Origin: Varroa destructor
Taxonomy: Eukaryota; Arthropoda; Arachnida; Mesostigmata; Varroidae
Direction: 5' to 3'
Length of the DNA: 64,000 bases
NCBI RefSeq assembly: GCF_002443255.2
Contig: NW_019211456.1
Span: forward strand, 33,751,608-33,815,607
The notes beneath the pieces are model-generated. The model had not been told where the DNA came from and did no database searches. It was given only the letters and a program-made list of their open reading frames with translations. Made by a program: the position numbers and the translations under genes. This document shows positions 1 through 12,140 of this stretch, piece after piece; the stretch's first letter is position 1, and each line of letters opens with the position of its first letter.

Positions 1-3000
1 GCACACAGAGACACTCACCATGTTGCTACCAGCACGTTGCTCACAGTTACGATAGAGCACACACATGGAGTGTATACTACAACGGACGCTTGCTAGCGCT
101 GCTGGCAGAAAGCACACATCGACATTGTATGTGCGGAAGCGGATGCGCTTTCGTGCCTGCTTCGTTTGTGTCTGCTGTGATCGTATTCGTGCCAGCTGGC
201 CCCAGTCCCCGTATCCGTCGAGCTTATCATCGGTAACAGCAACGAGCTTTTCAGCAGGCCCGGCATTGCTTAGTCAGCCAGCGGCAGCAAGTGTGCAGCC
301 TCTTGCCTTGCTACCAGGCGCTTTCGCTTCCGAACATTGCACTCACTGCAGCGTTTTCAACGACATCAGCAGCTGCGATAGAAGCGGCAGTAGCAGCAGC
401 ACGAGCAAGCTCCGGCTTGCCGTCGTCAGCCTTTCGCTAAGTAACTGCCTTTTTGCCCCTTTCGTCGCGGAACGCAGCGTCTAATACTAATCGCAGTAGC
501 AGTGGCGGGCTTTTGGGTGGCGTCAATCGTCTACTTTCCACAGCCTGCCCTTGGGCGGTGAGTTACTGGTGCTCGATGAGGACCTCCAGTCACCCCGTCG
601 TTCACACACCTCATCCAGAGAAGCTCATTTCGTTTACACGGGGTACAACGATGACGCTGACGAGGCGCGATCGACGATAATGGCATGCAACTATGACTAT
701 AGCCATGGGGCGCCATGAGCATTAGTCCCAATCGCGCTACTGCAAACTGTGTGGGGTTGTGGCCACTGAACAAGCATAAAATTGGATCCAATAGAGAAAG
801 AACCCTAAGGATAACTTATTACTGTTCCACGTAAATAGAATTCATTTTGTTGTAGTTGGGAAAGAGGCAGAACCTAAATACTACTACTAAGAAAATAGAT
901 TTGTATCCTATTTTTGATAGTGTTCTGAGAGGTTCTATAACTTTAGTTAATTGGCGATGTTCGTCGATCTTAGTCAAGCGATGTTAAGCGGTAACTGCGT
1001 GCACCAAAACGGTACGAACTTAAGCTTAAGAGCTAACAGTACCTTGATATCATCCATACCTTTACATGAGGCAGTGTTCCAAAATTAGAGTCTGATAAAT
1101 CGATCTCAGCGCGAAGAAGGTCGTTAACACAACGATGAACAGTGAGGCAGCAGTTACCTTGCAGTTCTATTTCTGTTTCAGCTACATTGTCTGACAATCA
1201 TCACAGTTCCTGTCTCCATCAGCTATAAACTAGTTATAGAAATTCATCTTTGACTAATGCCAACATTAGACGATGTTAGATAAACCTACAGAGAAGGGCT
1301 ATTATGGTGAGCGATTATGCTAGCCAGCTGATGCTGCACGCCGCCATTCAGTCACATGTATTTGCAGAGATAAACAGGAGTTTCGAGATCGGCAACGTCT
1401 ATGTGGGTCGAACGGGAGAGAGAATGCGTGGGCTGTGCCTGCATAAGGACAGACAACAAACGGGACCAAGGCAGCTTCGAGCTTGACGGAAGCTGACGGA
1501 AACGCAGCGAATTTCCGCTGTTTGCATTGTGTTTGCCGGCCACATGCTGGTACGCTCTCTCGCACCCCCCTTTTCCCCTTGTGGTGGCGAGTTTTGTTCT
1601 GCTCGGCGCGCTGCACCGCCGGGTGTGTTGTGCAATGCCAGCTTCGACGACTGCTTTTGAGCTTTGAGGCGCACAGCCCGGGTCTTCCGTTCACCGCTTG
1701 AGCGGCAGCAGAGCCGACAGTCTAGCTGCCCTAGCAGCAAGCGAACCGACCATCGGAGCCAACTGCAGCCGCTGTTACTGCTGCTGTGAGAGGGGCGAAA
1801 GCCAACAAAAAACTGGTAACTGCTTCGGCACCGTTCTGAAACAATGCTAGTTTCCTGTCGACGAACCGAAAAGAACACACAGGAATAGCGTACGGGGGAG
1901 GGGGGGGTTGAAGGGGGTAGTAATAGTAGCGGCGACGCCGGCTGCTGTGCGTGCTTTTGTAGCAAACACGGAAGCTGTCCGCATCGAAATCACTGGCGGG
2001 TCGGTTAGTCCGTCAGTCGGTCAACACGAAGAGGAGCACAGAGCGGAGGGGACCCGCTTTGGTTTTCGGAACAGTGCGACGACAAGGGCGATGGCAACCA
2101 ACGAGAAACGGGCAGGAAGAGAAACAGAGGGAACGTCAGGAGTAGCTAGGGTTGGGTCGGACTTCCGGTGAGGTTCCGGAGATTCATCGCCAGCGGTCGC
2201 GGCTCTGTGATCCTCCCCACTGTGATTCTCAATGGAGAAACATACAGGCAGTCCGTCGAGTCCGTGAAAGCTATCCAGACTAACCCCTCTAAGCGAGGCT
2301 CTGTCCCCTTCTGCTACGACAGTAGCATCATCAGCAGCACTAGAATGGTCGCTCCTGCTGCTGCCTGGGGTGACATTGTGGTTTTTGCTTTCCTTTTCCT
2401 CGCATGCGATTCGCCCTTCCATACCGTTTCTGCTGGGTGGCTGCTTTTCCTTCGTTCCTTCTCGTTCGCTATTCGTCCGATATCTCCACCGCCACCGTCA
2501 ACGGCGCGGGTTGTTGTTGTTGTTGTCGTCGCGTGATGAGGACAGCTACTGCACTAAAAGGCAAAAGTGCTTGCCTCTTCATGCTATCCTGCGCAAGCAG
2601 GATAGCAGTCTCTACAGCCAACGGTGGGTTCTACCAGTCGCCAGCCGTGTTGTGCCTGTTAGGCTATGCATCGATATGAGTCAAAGTATAGCACTACAAC
2701 GATGACAACAAGATGACAGCACCGGTTTCTTGGATATTCTGATCGGACGAAAGAGTCGGGTGATGCCTGCTGCGTGGCACATATACCTGCAACGCAGACA
2801 CAGGAGAGCGCCTGCCGGACAACCTCCTGCCGTACAACGTCCTGTCCGCTGCCGCCGAGTTCGCTGCCACTTTTGCCGCATGCAAACGACTATGGCATCT
2901 CCTCTTACAGCCACCGCTTCGACCATCACCAGCAGCGAAAAACAGGATCTCTTTTGCTCCACCAGTCGCCTAGTGGATTCGGCGCCACTAAACATAAATC

Positions 3001-3760
3001 CCATAGACATGTTACTCGGTTAGTCGTTTGTCGGAGCTTTGCACACTGACGAACACATATCCAAGGATCGCCTGCCGTCTCCTATTGGGGCGTCCTCGAG
3101 CGGCCGTTCACCGCTCGCCAACGAAATAGCCCCCCGCACGTTGCAGATGCTGATACGAACGGTCCCAAGCGGCCAACATTGACAAAGCAGACGAGTGGCA
3201 CTAGCAGTAATCGTGCTAGTGTACTACCAGCAGGGAGACCTGGGAGGAGAAGGACAACTCGCCAAGAAAGAGAGTATCACTAGCAGCAACGGCGGTCATG
3301 GAACCGGTGTCCTCGCCGACAACAACAACAACAAAAATGACGACCACGAGGACAACAAACGCTGCCAGAGTGGCGAGAATGTAGCACCAGGAGCAACGTC
3401 GAGGTGGCCGAAGCGCCCGCGATAAGTAAACTGCCTGCCGCTCCTTCGATGCTGCTTCTTTCTCGTCCATCTCTTGTCGAGTGTTTCTTCCTCCTTCGTT
3501 CGCTCGCTTGCTTCACTTCGTGGAGTCGGCCCGCCTTGGCCTTCACCGTGCCTGCTAGTGTCATAGACTGTTCTGGTAGGCTGCCCTAAGCGAACGAAGA
3601 GCTCTTGTGCCGAAAGCCCACTAACCGGGACGCACTCTTCTTCGAACAGCAGGCGGCTGCAACGGTGTGTGTATGTGCAAGAAGCAGGACTCTTGGATTT
3701 TTTTGCTTTAGTCAAGTCGTCCAAAAGCCCTTCAACAGCCCTGTTACCCCCTGAGCATTA
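1..3760. other. GC-richer block rich in CAG/CTG- and GTT/AAC-type short runs; no gene supported
   Basis: This stretch is richer in G and C than the DNA after it and is full of short triplet runs: GCAGC-type runs near 280-400 and 1700-1790, a TTG run at 2511-2526, and an AACAAC run near 3322-3336. Several frames of 100-190 codons are open on both strands, including 1399-1965 on the minus strand. Their translations are low-complexity or unlike any family I know, and frames on opposite strands overlap, as expected when GC-rich DNA contains few stop codons. The block could be a gene-flanking or UTR-bearing segment, but nothing seen proves that. Confidence 0.5.
1894..1917 (+). repeat. G-run cluster (potential G-quadruplex)
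   Basis: Three G-runs of 5, 8 and 5 lie within 24 bases with loops of 1 and 5 bases. The run of 8 can be split, giving four tracts of three or more, which meets the usual G-quadruplex rule. No function is claimed. Confidence 0.6.
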
Positions 3761-6580
3761 GTTGCACTGCCCTGGAGTTCCCACTACCCGTCTACTTCTT
3801 TCCAAACTCTGCACCACTCAACACGCGGAGTCTTCGAGGACGGCGCGGCGACTTCCGACACTCGTCAGGACTTGTCAGGCTGAGAGCAGCAGCGTAAACT
3901 ATCCTCACTCAGCCCAATGTTAAGGCGGGACGACACGACGAAGTCGGATAAACATGTATGCTCCACGCTTCGAATACGTCGTTCTTGGCAAATCTTAAGG
4001 AAATTCAAGGCAATAGAGCAGGCAAGAAAAGGACAAGCAAACTGCCTTTGGCAGCCGAGTCATAGAAAAAAACGCTGTTTATAAATAGGTGTGTGTGTAT
4101 TTTTCTGATATTTTATAGCATTTACTAAGAGGAGCTTAATGGAGCACCATCAGGTCGGAGCAGGCCGCGACCATGCACTAAGTGTGTAGTAGTTTAGCTG
4201 AGTTTGAAGTTGACCTAGTGTGAAGAATATTTGCTTAATACCACTTTGAATCTTTACAGACACGCTCTTGTAGAAATCAGAATAAGTGTTGTGGTTTTTT
4301 GTTATCATGAAATAGTAACGCTGGTGACGATTACGATAACCAGAATAATATTGATAATGAAAGTTGCACAATATTTATCAATAAATGATAATTACTTTTT
4401 TGAAAAATAGTTGTTTCAACATTACCCTGAAACAAAAACGAAGATCATTATTCGTGAACCTGGTTTGCACCTCGTATATTAGGGATTCACATTAGATAAT
4501 CATGAATCGATCGTTTTTGGATCAAGCAACGACAAAAATAAAGACTCTTCATGGGAAACTCTTTAGACTAAACATTCGCAGAGTGTTCTCTTCCATATCT
4601 GAGTTAATGTCCATATCTGAGCTTCTCGATGTAGCATCCGAAGCAATCAGTCAGGTGAAACAAGTTATGAAGACTAGCGGATAATCAACGATCATAGTAA
4701 ATGTTCTTCGCAGCCCTGTCGATCCGTAGAACGTGCATGTGGCCAATAATAGCTGGACTTGATTTTTCTCTAATTGTCCACATACTTTCTTACAACTATT
4801 CCGCCACTAACGTCCTCGTTTATATCGCATTCATTACAAAGGCCAGCGAAAAGAAGCTTCGCGATACGCTTCGCTTTCCTGACTCTCTCTCACTCTATCT
4901 CTAGGTCGCATCTCTTTATGTAGCCAAACAGAAGTCGAGGGAAGTTCACATTTTGTCGTCTACATAATGCGATCGTATCCGCCCTGCACAGTGTCCCATT
5001 AAAACGTTGAATTGGTGTTGGTCGTCCCCGTTCTGTTACTTCTTTTATTTCCTCCCCTTGCTCCCTCCTTCTCTCTGTCCTTCGGTCTCTCCCAATTTTA
5101 TTGCTACCTTAACGAGCTACGTCCGCCGTCCTGCCAGATCTGGAGATTCTGCGCAGCCAGCCATAGCCTGGCCGTGTTGTATATCCGTTTAGTAGAAAAT
5201 AGCGGTATATCCACCTACATCCAACTGGCAGGACAGACCAGCCGGCCGATATGTTGTGTGGTGCGAAGACACTCGAATGCTCTTCACATCCTTTCTTCAC
5301 GTTCCGTCGCTGGTGCTGCCAGCGCACTCGGTTGTCTGAAGGCGCCATGAGCTCACCGAGTGAATGGGAGGCGGTCCATCGTGGACTCCGTTTCTCCTCC
5401 TTCCCGAATCCGCAACCGGCGAAAGCCGTAGAAGTCTCCATCGAAGGTTGTAAAACTGTCGTCATAAAATCACTTATGCCGCAGCTGCGGCTGGAGCAGG
5501 AGCAACGACAGCAGTCAATGTAGTGGTACAGCAAAGCTTTTTTACTTTTCTATTTGCCGCTCTGAAACATAAGTACGATTTGTGATGCGGGTTGTGCTTA
5601 AGCAGACGTAATGTCATATTAGATAGAACATTAGATAGCGACGTCGAGACTTCGTTTTACGTTCCTGATCCAGCAGAAAAGCAGATGGATAAATTAAGCT
5701 CCGATGTTAATGTATGTTAAAAAAACGTATCGAACCCCAGTTGTAAACAGAACACGTTGAATATATGCAGGTAATCGTCGACGTTACTTGTTTGGACAGC
5801 TTTTTCTCTATTGAGCATACGTATTTGACGCGTAGTAAATTGAAGATCTATAAGAGCTATTCTTGGATAATGCCCCGCTCTTAGAATAGGTTGGTGCCAG
5901 TGAGGCACTTCATGAGAACAACTAGCATCTTTTTTACCGTAATGTGCGGACGCAACCCATTACATTAGATAATGTGTCGTCTGAACAAACCTATTTGTGA
6001 AACAGAAAGTTATTTTAATCATATTTCTATAAATAGTCGTACGTCTAATAGGCAGGCTCTAACCATTTACCCATTTTGCTTTGCGTGCTTTACCTAATTT
6101 TAACGTGCTTTAATCCATTATTAAATATTCATTAATTACGCTAACGAATATATTTTTTGAAGCTATCCAAGTGAGGAGAAAGACAGCTATATGTGGCACT
6201 CGAAGTCAGGCCTGAGGTTAGCATCTACCGATATGATTGAGCCCTTTCACGCAATTCTCTTATAAATGTGAGATATCTGTATGAATTGTACTTTCTCTAA
6301 TGTGTCGGTGGCTTCGAAAGCAGACGATTGTGCATATATATACAAACGAAAACGCAGTACGGTTGGATTTCAGTATACAATTACAAATAATAGACATACA
6401 ATACATACAAATAGACATAATGTGTCTCAACTCTAAACCGCTTTTTTCCTCTGGCTGGACCCATGTTTTTTCTTAAACTGTAAATTTGGTCCTACGCAGC
6501 TTAAGCCTTACTCTTCTCTTACATCTCATATTACTTTAGACGGCAGGGCATTGTTTTTGCTATCACAATACAAGTTTCTC
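3761..6580. other. AT-richer non-coding stretch
   Basis: No gene is supported. An 18-base unit beginning TCCATATCTGAG is repeated once in tandem at 4592-4621. The subregion 5109-5534 is open on both strands; a 59-codon plus-strand frame there begins with ATG at 5347 in a favourable context (GGCGCCATGA) and ends at 5523, but its product resembles nothing I recognise. The remainder is AT-rich with no recognisable element. Confidence 0.5.
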
Positions 6581-6583
6581 GTC

Positions 6584-6826
6584 CTAAAGCACAAGAATTG
6601 ATACGTACCATATGGGCAACCCATTTGAAGTCCCGCCATTAAATGCCTTATGACACTCGAATTCCCAATCAAAAGTGGTATTAACGAGGTCGTTTATCAT
6701 TATTTTCAAATGGTTTACCATCTGAGTAAATATTTGTTTTTCCATTTTAGGGGCAGCGACCCGTTTTTCAGAATATATTACGAAAAATATGATTACACTT
6801 TTTGCGGTAGATCGCCTGTTTAACAA
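6584..6826 (-). pseudogene. possible Ty3/gypsy RT/RNase H junction fragment
   Basis: The minus strand translates to an 80-residue open stretch containing INDLVNTTFDWEFECHKAF. In Ty3/gypsy polyproteins the link between reverse transcriptase and RNase H usually reads as a short 'PL..LL' segment, then 'F.W..EC..AF', then a lysine-rich helix. The fragment matches the W, the EC and the AF with the right spacing. The similarity stops soon after AF, where the frame continues with unrelated residues, so a frameshift or chance is possible. No RT catalytic motif is visible upstream on the minus strand, because the plus-strand LINE occupies that DNA. The match rests on about 20 residues. Confidence 0.25.
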
Positions 6827-7252
6827 ACACGTTCATCTATCATGGTACCCGCTTCTCCAGAAACAAAATCATACATTTATGTTTAACATTAAATCGATTT
6901 ATTGACTATTTGAATTGAAGATCGGAACACCGTAGATCATTGGAGCCGCACAATCACGAAGCTTGTACAAGGTCAGATCCCTGCAGAGGAGATGCAGCGG
7001 AGCTGTGAAGGAGCTATAATGTTGGCGCTCCTTTCCCCTGTGACTTTGGACCGTATAGACGTCCTCGTGCTAAGAGGGACTTGGGCAACTAGCTTTAATA
7101 ACTGATCGCGTTTCTGTTCTGTGCAATGAGGATGCTACGGGCCACGCTGCTCTACTGCTCCTTGTTTGACACAACCATAATATAGACGACCTGACGTCAC
7201 TGTTTTAGGAAACCAGCTACTAAGCTTAGTAGTAACCTAGGTTTGCCTCGCT

Positions 7253-7573
7253 GATTTGGAATCAGTATACGTGCGAATAGAGAAACTTGTCAGTGGACTG
7301 AAAGCTCTGCCTCGTATTCTGCTTTTCCTATGGTCATTGCCGGCGATTTCAAAGCCCTCTTCAACCAGCCAAGCATCGAGCCGCACAACGACCCTTCTAG
7401 ATACACTTGCGAACTTTGGTTGCTGGGTGGGCAGTTCCACTTCAACATCGACACGTTCAGGACATATAAGAAGCTCGGTCATCGATCGGCCTGTTACGGT
7501 TAGCGATAGGGTAAAGTTTCAGGATGAAAATTATTCTCTGCTTCAAAGCGCAAGCATCCGTGCTCACATATGA
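7253..7573 (+). pseudogene. LINE AP-like endonuclease domain remnant, with frame change and return
   Basis: This is the endonuclease half of the LINE. Frame 1 carries the helix before the GDFNA motif (DLESVYVRIEKLVSGLK), the reading shifts to another frame for VIAGDFKALF, and it returns to frame 1 for the LANFGCWVGSS and SSVIDRPVTVSDRV blocks. In the family, the D of GDFNA and the later SDH motif are catalytic or metal-binding. Here the first survives as GDFKA, while the SDH region has decayed near 7545-7573 (reads NYSLLQSASIR). Two compensating indels around 7320-7395 explain the pattern. Confidence 0.8.
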
Positions 7574-8184
7574 AAGACGATAGCCCTCACTGTCCAAGTG
7601 GCACCTGCCCAGGTTGTCAAACGCCAAGCTTCCTGGCAACGTTTAGATATAGGCCAGCCCTGGAGCGCACTCATGTAGTTCTCGCTGACGTGGTGAATGC
7701 CGAAACTTATGTGCAGCGTCTGGTCAATATTCCCCAGTCTGCAATGCAGCTTTTCCGTCTCCCCTCGAAAGCATGGGCCGTGCTTCTACTATAGTTACAG
7801 CCTTTCCCGGAGGTCTTAAATGACCTTCAAGTTTATGGCCGAGATACAGTTTGAGTTGTACCCTTTAGCCTTTATTCGGACGACGATCCGTCGAAAAACG
7901 TATCCACCATAAAAATAACAATACTTTGAATGGCTAGTGATCCGTTTGATTGCGATGCAGGACGGCGACGATACAAATCGCTAACGTATCACCGCAGCTC
8001 GGCGGCTCGCACGGTTAGCCCCCCATCTTTCATAAATCACTTCTCGGAGATGATTACATCGACGCATACGATCCCATGCGCAGCGCCTTTTTTCGCCACA
8101 ATGTGTGGAAAGAATAGCTCGGTACAACGCAATATCCTTCAATAACACTTCACAGTGCGAGACCTGATGCAAGATTTTGAGAGC

Positions 8185-9049
8185 TTACGCAATAAAGAAA
8201 CCGCTAGTCCAGATACAGTCTGTGATCAGCGTCTCAGATGCGCCGTCATTCTCGCCCCGTGCTAGACGGCACTGTGTTTACATACCAGTACATTTCCAGC
8301 TTATAAGAAAGGTGCTACCCTATTAGTGATCGCTGATGGAAGAAGCCGTACTCATGGCAGGGAATGGCGAAAAAAAGCGTTTTTGTAAGCTGCTCCCCGG
8401 TTTGCCGATTCAGAGACCGAATAACTATTTAAAGAGCGATGACGGCATCTCGATCGGAGGACATGGTGTCGAAGAGAACGCTTCATAGAAACAACGCGCA
8501 GGATCCCGGCAGCTGATGTCGAAACAGTACCGACCACGGTGCGCAATCCGCTACACGTGATCTTGTTCGATTTTGAAGCAGCCTTCGATTCGGTGTCTGA
8601 AGACAAGGTTATGCTCACGCTCGTTGAGGTGGGTGTCTGTTTAGGTGTGGGCAGCTTTCTCGCTGCGATTACGCAGAGGAACAGAATAATGATAAAGTTT
8701 CCGAATTTCCGCCCTTCACACAAACAACCGGCCTAACTGAGGAGACAATCTAAACCCATCTTTGCTCTCCATTTTGTCGAAGGGCTTTTCTGATAAAATA
8801 ATGAGGTTGAGGAAAGCAGTCGAAGTCATTTTGCATGGAGACAACTTAGTGCTATACGGATCGAACAGATTTCAAGTGTAGCCCGGCTCTAGGTGGTAGT
8901 GATAGATTTGGGACTGACCGTCCTTATCTTATATATGAACCTTATCAAGAAAAAGGCAACAAAGTTTAGAAGGGCCAGCGGTTTCTGACACCTTGTATTT
9001 GATCAGGTTCGCCCTTGCCTATATAACTCGATTTTCGTATTTGGGTTGC
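8185..9049 (+). pseudogene. LINE reverse transcriptase domain remnant
   Basis: RT fingers and palm motifs are visible: a GPDG-like block (ASPDTV), the W-K-A-LV-IPK-like block (AYKKGATLLVIADG), the KLLER-like block (KLLPGLPIQRPNNYL) ending DDGIS, the FDFEAAFDSV block holding the first catalytic aspartate, the Y/F-ADD block degraded to HGDN, the LGLTV block, and YLG. The blocks at 8185-8340 and 8539-8613 share one frame, while 8378-8480 is in another, so at least two indels separate them. Stop codons occur inside several blocks. Weak similarity to the LINE C-terminal cysteine/histidine segment (DDTCRCPE, 9569-9592) may extend the element to about 9.6 kb. Confidence 0.85.
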
Positions 9050-9060
9050 TCTTCTATGCA

Positions 9061-12000
9061 AACGGCAGGAGTTTTGTTGTGCACGTCACCAGAACATAAC
9101 ATAAAAACATAAATAAATAAAATAGTGTTGCTCGCAGGGGCCGTCGAATCCCCTGATCGTTAGTCTCTCGCAGTCGCTATCAGCTTATTCGAGCTCAAAG
9201 CAGCTCTGACCGAAAAATATGAAATACAGGAAGATCATACAGTAAAGAACAATGAACAATTAAATAGCGTTCAAATCTCTTTGCTCCGACTATACATGCA
9301 GTCCAAAGCCGCCTCGCGCACCTCCTCACCAACCCGTTACTGCTGTCCAACGATCTACGTTGTTCCTTGGAGTTCCCAGCAATGAATGGGTTTAAGAAAA
9401 ATTATAGAAACTGGAAGTAAAAATTTGCAGATATCAATGAACACCTTTTCTGCTCCAAATGCGAAGAGAAACAACGATTGATAAGGGGTAATCCGGCTGC
9501 ACAGACGTGTCGTCACTCGCTTCGCCGTACATGGGTTCCAGGTAGACCCTGCAGGTTTCCATGAGCCAGATGACACATGTAGGTGCCCCGAATAGCAGGG
9601 AAATTGTGACACATATGATGCTGCTCGATATAGCACTATTATTAGGATACCTGGAAAATCTCTCCAATTAGGTTAGTACGCTTATCTAGACTCGTGTAAT
9701 TCGTATGACGCAAAGCGTGTCGGTCCTGCTATGCACCCTCTCTGACATTGGAAAATCGTGTTTGTGACCTGTACCTGTCAAGTTTTTGACTACTAGAAGC
9801 AAAGGTCAACAAGTAAAATATTACTAATTCATAAAATTTATTAAAAGCTAGAATAATGCTACATACATATTTTGAGATTCGATGTTTTCATCCTTATTCC
9901 TAAAAATCTAAGTTCTCCTTAAAAATCTGATTCAGTAACAAGTACAATCTATTCCAAGTATGACAACACTGCAACGAAAAGGCATTCGGGTTTTGTTTAG
10001 GGCGCGATAGGAGTTACTGTAGATAGGGAATCCAAGAGTATCAAGCAAGCGGAACTCGTAAACGGGCATGTTCGCAACGCTGGCTGCTTAGTCGACTTAC
10101 TTTCTGTGTGGCAGTTTCGCCGCACGAAAGGAAAGGAACACTTTGGATAAACGAATCAAACTACCAACGACGCTCTAAACAGGATCTCCCACATTAATCC
10201 TCTTGCTATCTGTCCCCTGCCGATATAACCCCCTGCGACCCACCCTATACTTCACTATCCCAGGTAAGGCTAAGCTACATAAAGGTCGGAGTACACCTAA
10301 CACCTCCAAGCTGTGCAAATGGGCTCAGCATCAACTGTATGTAGTTTATCGAGCGCCTTTATCTACAAATGTAGACCAGATAGTAATGGCACTACTCAAT
10401 TCGACTTTTCAATCCAAATAATCTTTGAATAGACCGATGCTAACTGAGAATTAAGTGACGGTCTCATGTAACGTCACTGGCATATAGCGTCAATATATAT
10501 ATATAGCGATTTAAATGGCGCCATCCTAAACAAAGCTGAACGGCAAAGTTAAGGCGTATCAAGAGAACGCGAGCGAATAAGCAATTGGCACGTAAAAAAT
10601 AGAAGCATCGAAACCCTCAAGAATCCTCTAGTTACACTTTCTTCCCGGGCATACGTTTCGTTGGGCGGATTTTGCAGCTGAGCCATGCGACCGGTAGACT
10701 ATATATGTATGACACTGCACGAGCGAAAGACTTCGAGTTCACGTACACTTATTGAACAGTTCCTGGCTCAAATATCGATGCTTCTAGCTAGTTTCCTTCA
10801 TACTCAGTCGGCTTGGTATCGCGCTCTAGGTACGCCACTGTGTATATGTTGTCAGGTTGCAATTCTGGTGACACCGCTCTTGATTTTTTAGCTTGAAAAC
10901 GTCTACATGTTTTTAGCAATATCCTGTCTTATGGAGCGGGTATATGTTTCAGAATAAGGTTGTCTACAATAAATGTGCATGATGATGTACTTAGGTATTC
11001 ACGTACAAATAAAACTCGCTCGTATGAATCATTCTGCCGAGGGATGGAAAACTTATCCGTAGCTTTACCTAGCACTATTTTTCCCGGTGTTTATCATTTG
11101 CTTTGTCTCGAAGCAGGTTTCGAAATACCAAAGTGAACATTAAACCTTTCTTTAAAGTAATTGTACTAAAATAGTATGTATATGTATATATATATATATA
11201 TTAATGGTTGGTATGATAGTCTTAAAGATCTACACAGCTAAAAAGCAAGTAAATAAACTCTAATTACGTGAATCGATCGCTCGATCCACCGTCGTAGCCT
11301 TTTTATTCCTTTTCTAACGAAGATATTCCTATAGACAGCATATATTTGTCAGGTCAAATTGCTTTTGTTCAACTTAATCCCTCTAAGGAGTTACACCGTC
11401 GTTTTCTTGATGTGTTCGTCCGGGTCATTATTACACTATCTTCCTGCTGATATTTCCTTCACCCCGAAACAACCGATCATTTGCTCGCAACCTAATGTTT
11501 ACCTTTGGTAAACATTGATCGAGTTGTGGGTATCCGCAAAAGTCAGGATGTGGCGCGGTTTGGCTTTCAAAGAAAAGCGTTTAGTGTGAGTACAAACACT
11601 TTTCTATTTGTTGTCGATAAGCACTTGCCAAACGTATCCCCCCCACTCTTCCTACTTCGCGGCCTGCGCCTAAGCTCGCTCGATCGGGTTGCTTCTTATC
11701 CAATCGATCCGTTCATTCGCTCGTATCAGTCGCCTCTTGACCATCAACCTAACGCTAATAGTAGCGTGACGAAAACGTGTGTAGTTCCAGCTATGGATAA
11801 ACGAATAGTACTACAAGTAGTGTTCGGAACGAGGACAATTATTACTATTATTTTTAGCCAGTCTACAAAAGGCTCTGCGAGATCAGACTTTAATAAGTGC
11901 AGTGGAATTGTTCAGAATGTTAGGTCTTCTCTATCGTAGTGTCATTTAGCAAAAGTATTGTTTTTTCGAACACATGCCACTCTTACCCAGCTGATGGCCT

Positions 12001-12140
12001 TCGTCCGTCTTTGAGAACCCTGTTAACAATTTGCCTGCTAATTTCTACAACTTACCGCCAGCAGCATAACCACTATCCTACATCATTGTTAAGCAAGGGC
12101 CACATACAAAACCACTTGTCAAATTACTACGCGGCCTGAT
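9061..12140. other. non-coding stretch; AT repeats, no gene supported
   Basis: An A-rich tract made of TAAA-like units lies at 9094-9124, just after the last recognisable LINE block. It could be a relic LINE tail or ordinary A-rich DNA. Short TA repeats lie at about 10491-10503 and 11177-11201. A plus-strand frame at 11505-11939 is open for 144 codons, but its translation has no recognisable motif and I do not call it a gene. Nothing else was seen. Confidence 0.5.
11177..11201. repeat. imperfect (TA)n microsatellite
   Basis: TA dinucleotides with interspersed G, read directly from the sequence. Confidence 0.85.

Larger units (their letters stand above)
7015..9060 (+). mobile_element. decayed non-LTR retrotransposon (LINE; AP-endonuclease plus reverse transcriptase)
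   Basis: Conserved blocks of a LINE second open reading frame appear in order on the plus strand, spread over different frames. The endonuclease part reads LESVYVRIEKLVSGL (7256-7300), then VIAGDFKALF (from 7333), then SSVIDRPVTVSDRV before 7520. The RT part reads LRNKETASPDTV (from 8185), FPAYKKGATLLVIADG (8293-8340), KLLPGLPIQRPNNYLKSDD (from 8387), ILFDFEAAFDSVSEDKV (about 8563-8613), HGDNLVLYG where Y/F-ADD is expected (8834-8860), DLGLTV (8905-8922) and TRFSYLGC (9026-9049). From endonuclease start to YLG is about 2.0 kb, the normal length for intact APE-type LINEs. Stops and frameshifts are many and the catalytic DD has become DN, so it is dead. The order and an endonuclease ending in a 'SVID..V' block suggest the R1/Jockey/I superfamily; the clade is not resolved. 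Neither the first ORF nor terminal duplications were seen. Confidence 0.9.

Noticed and set aside
1399..1965. 188-codon minus-strand frame, the longest in the window
   Set aside because: Low-complexity serine-, leucine- and arginine-rich product in GC-rich DNA with open frames on both strands, and no motif recognised.
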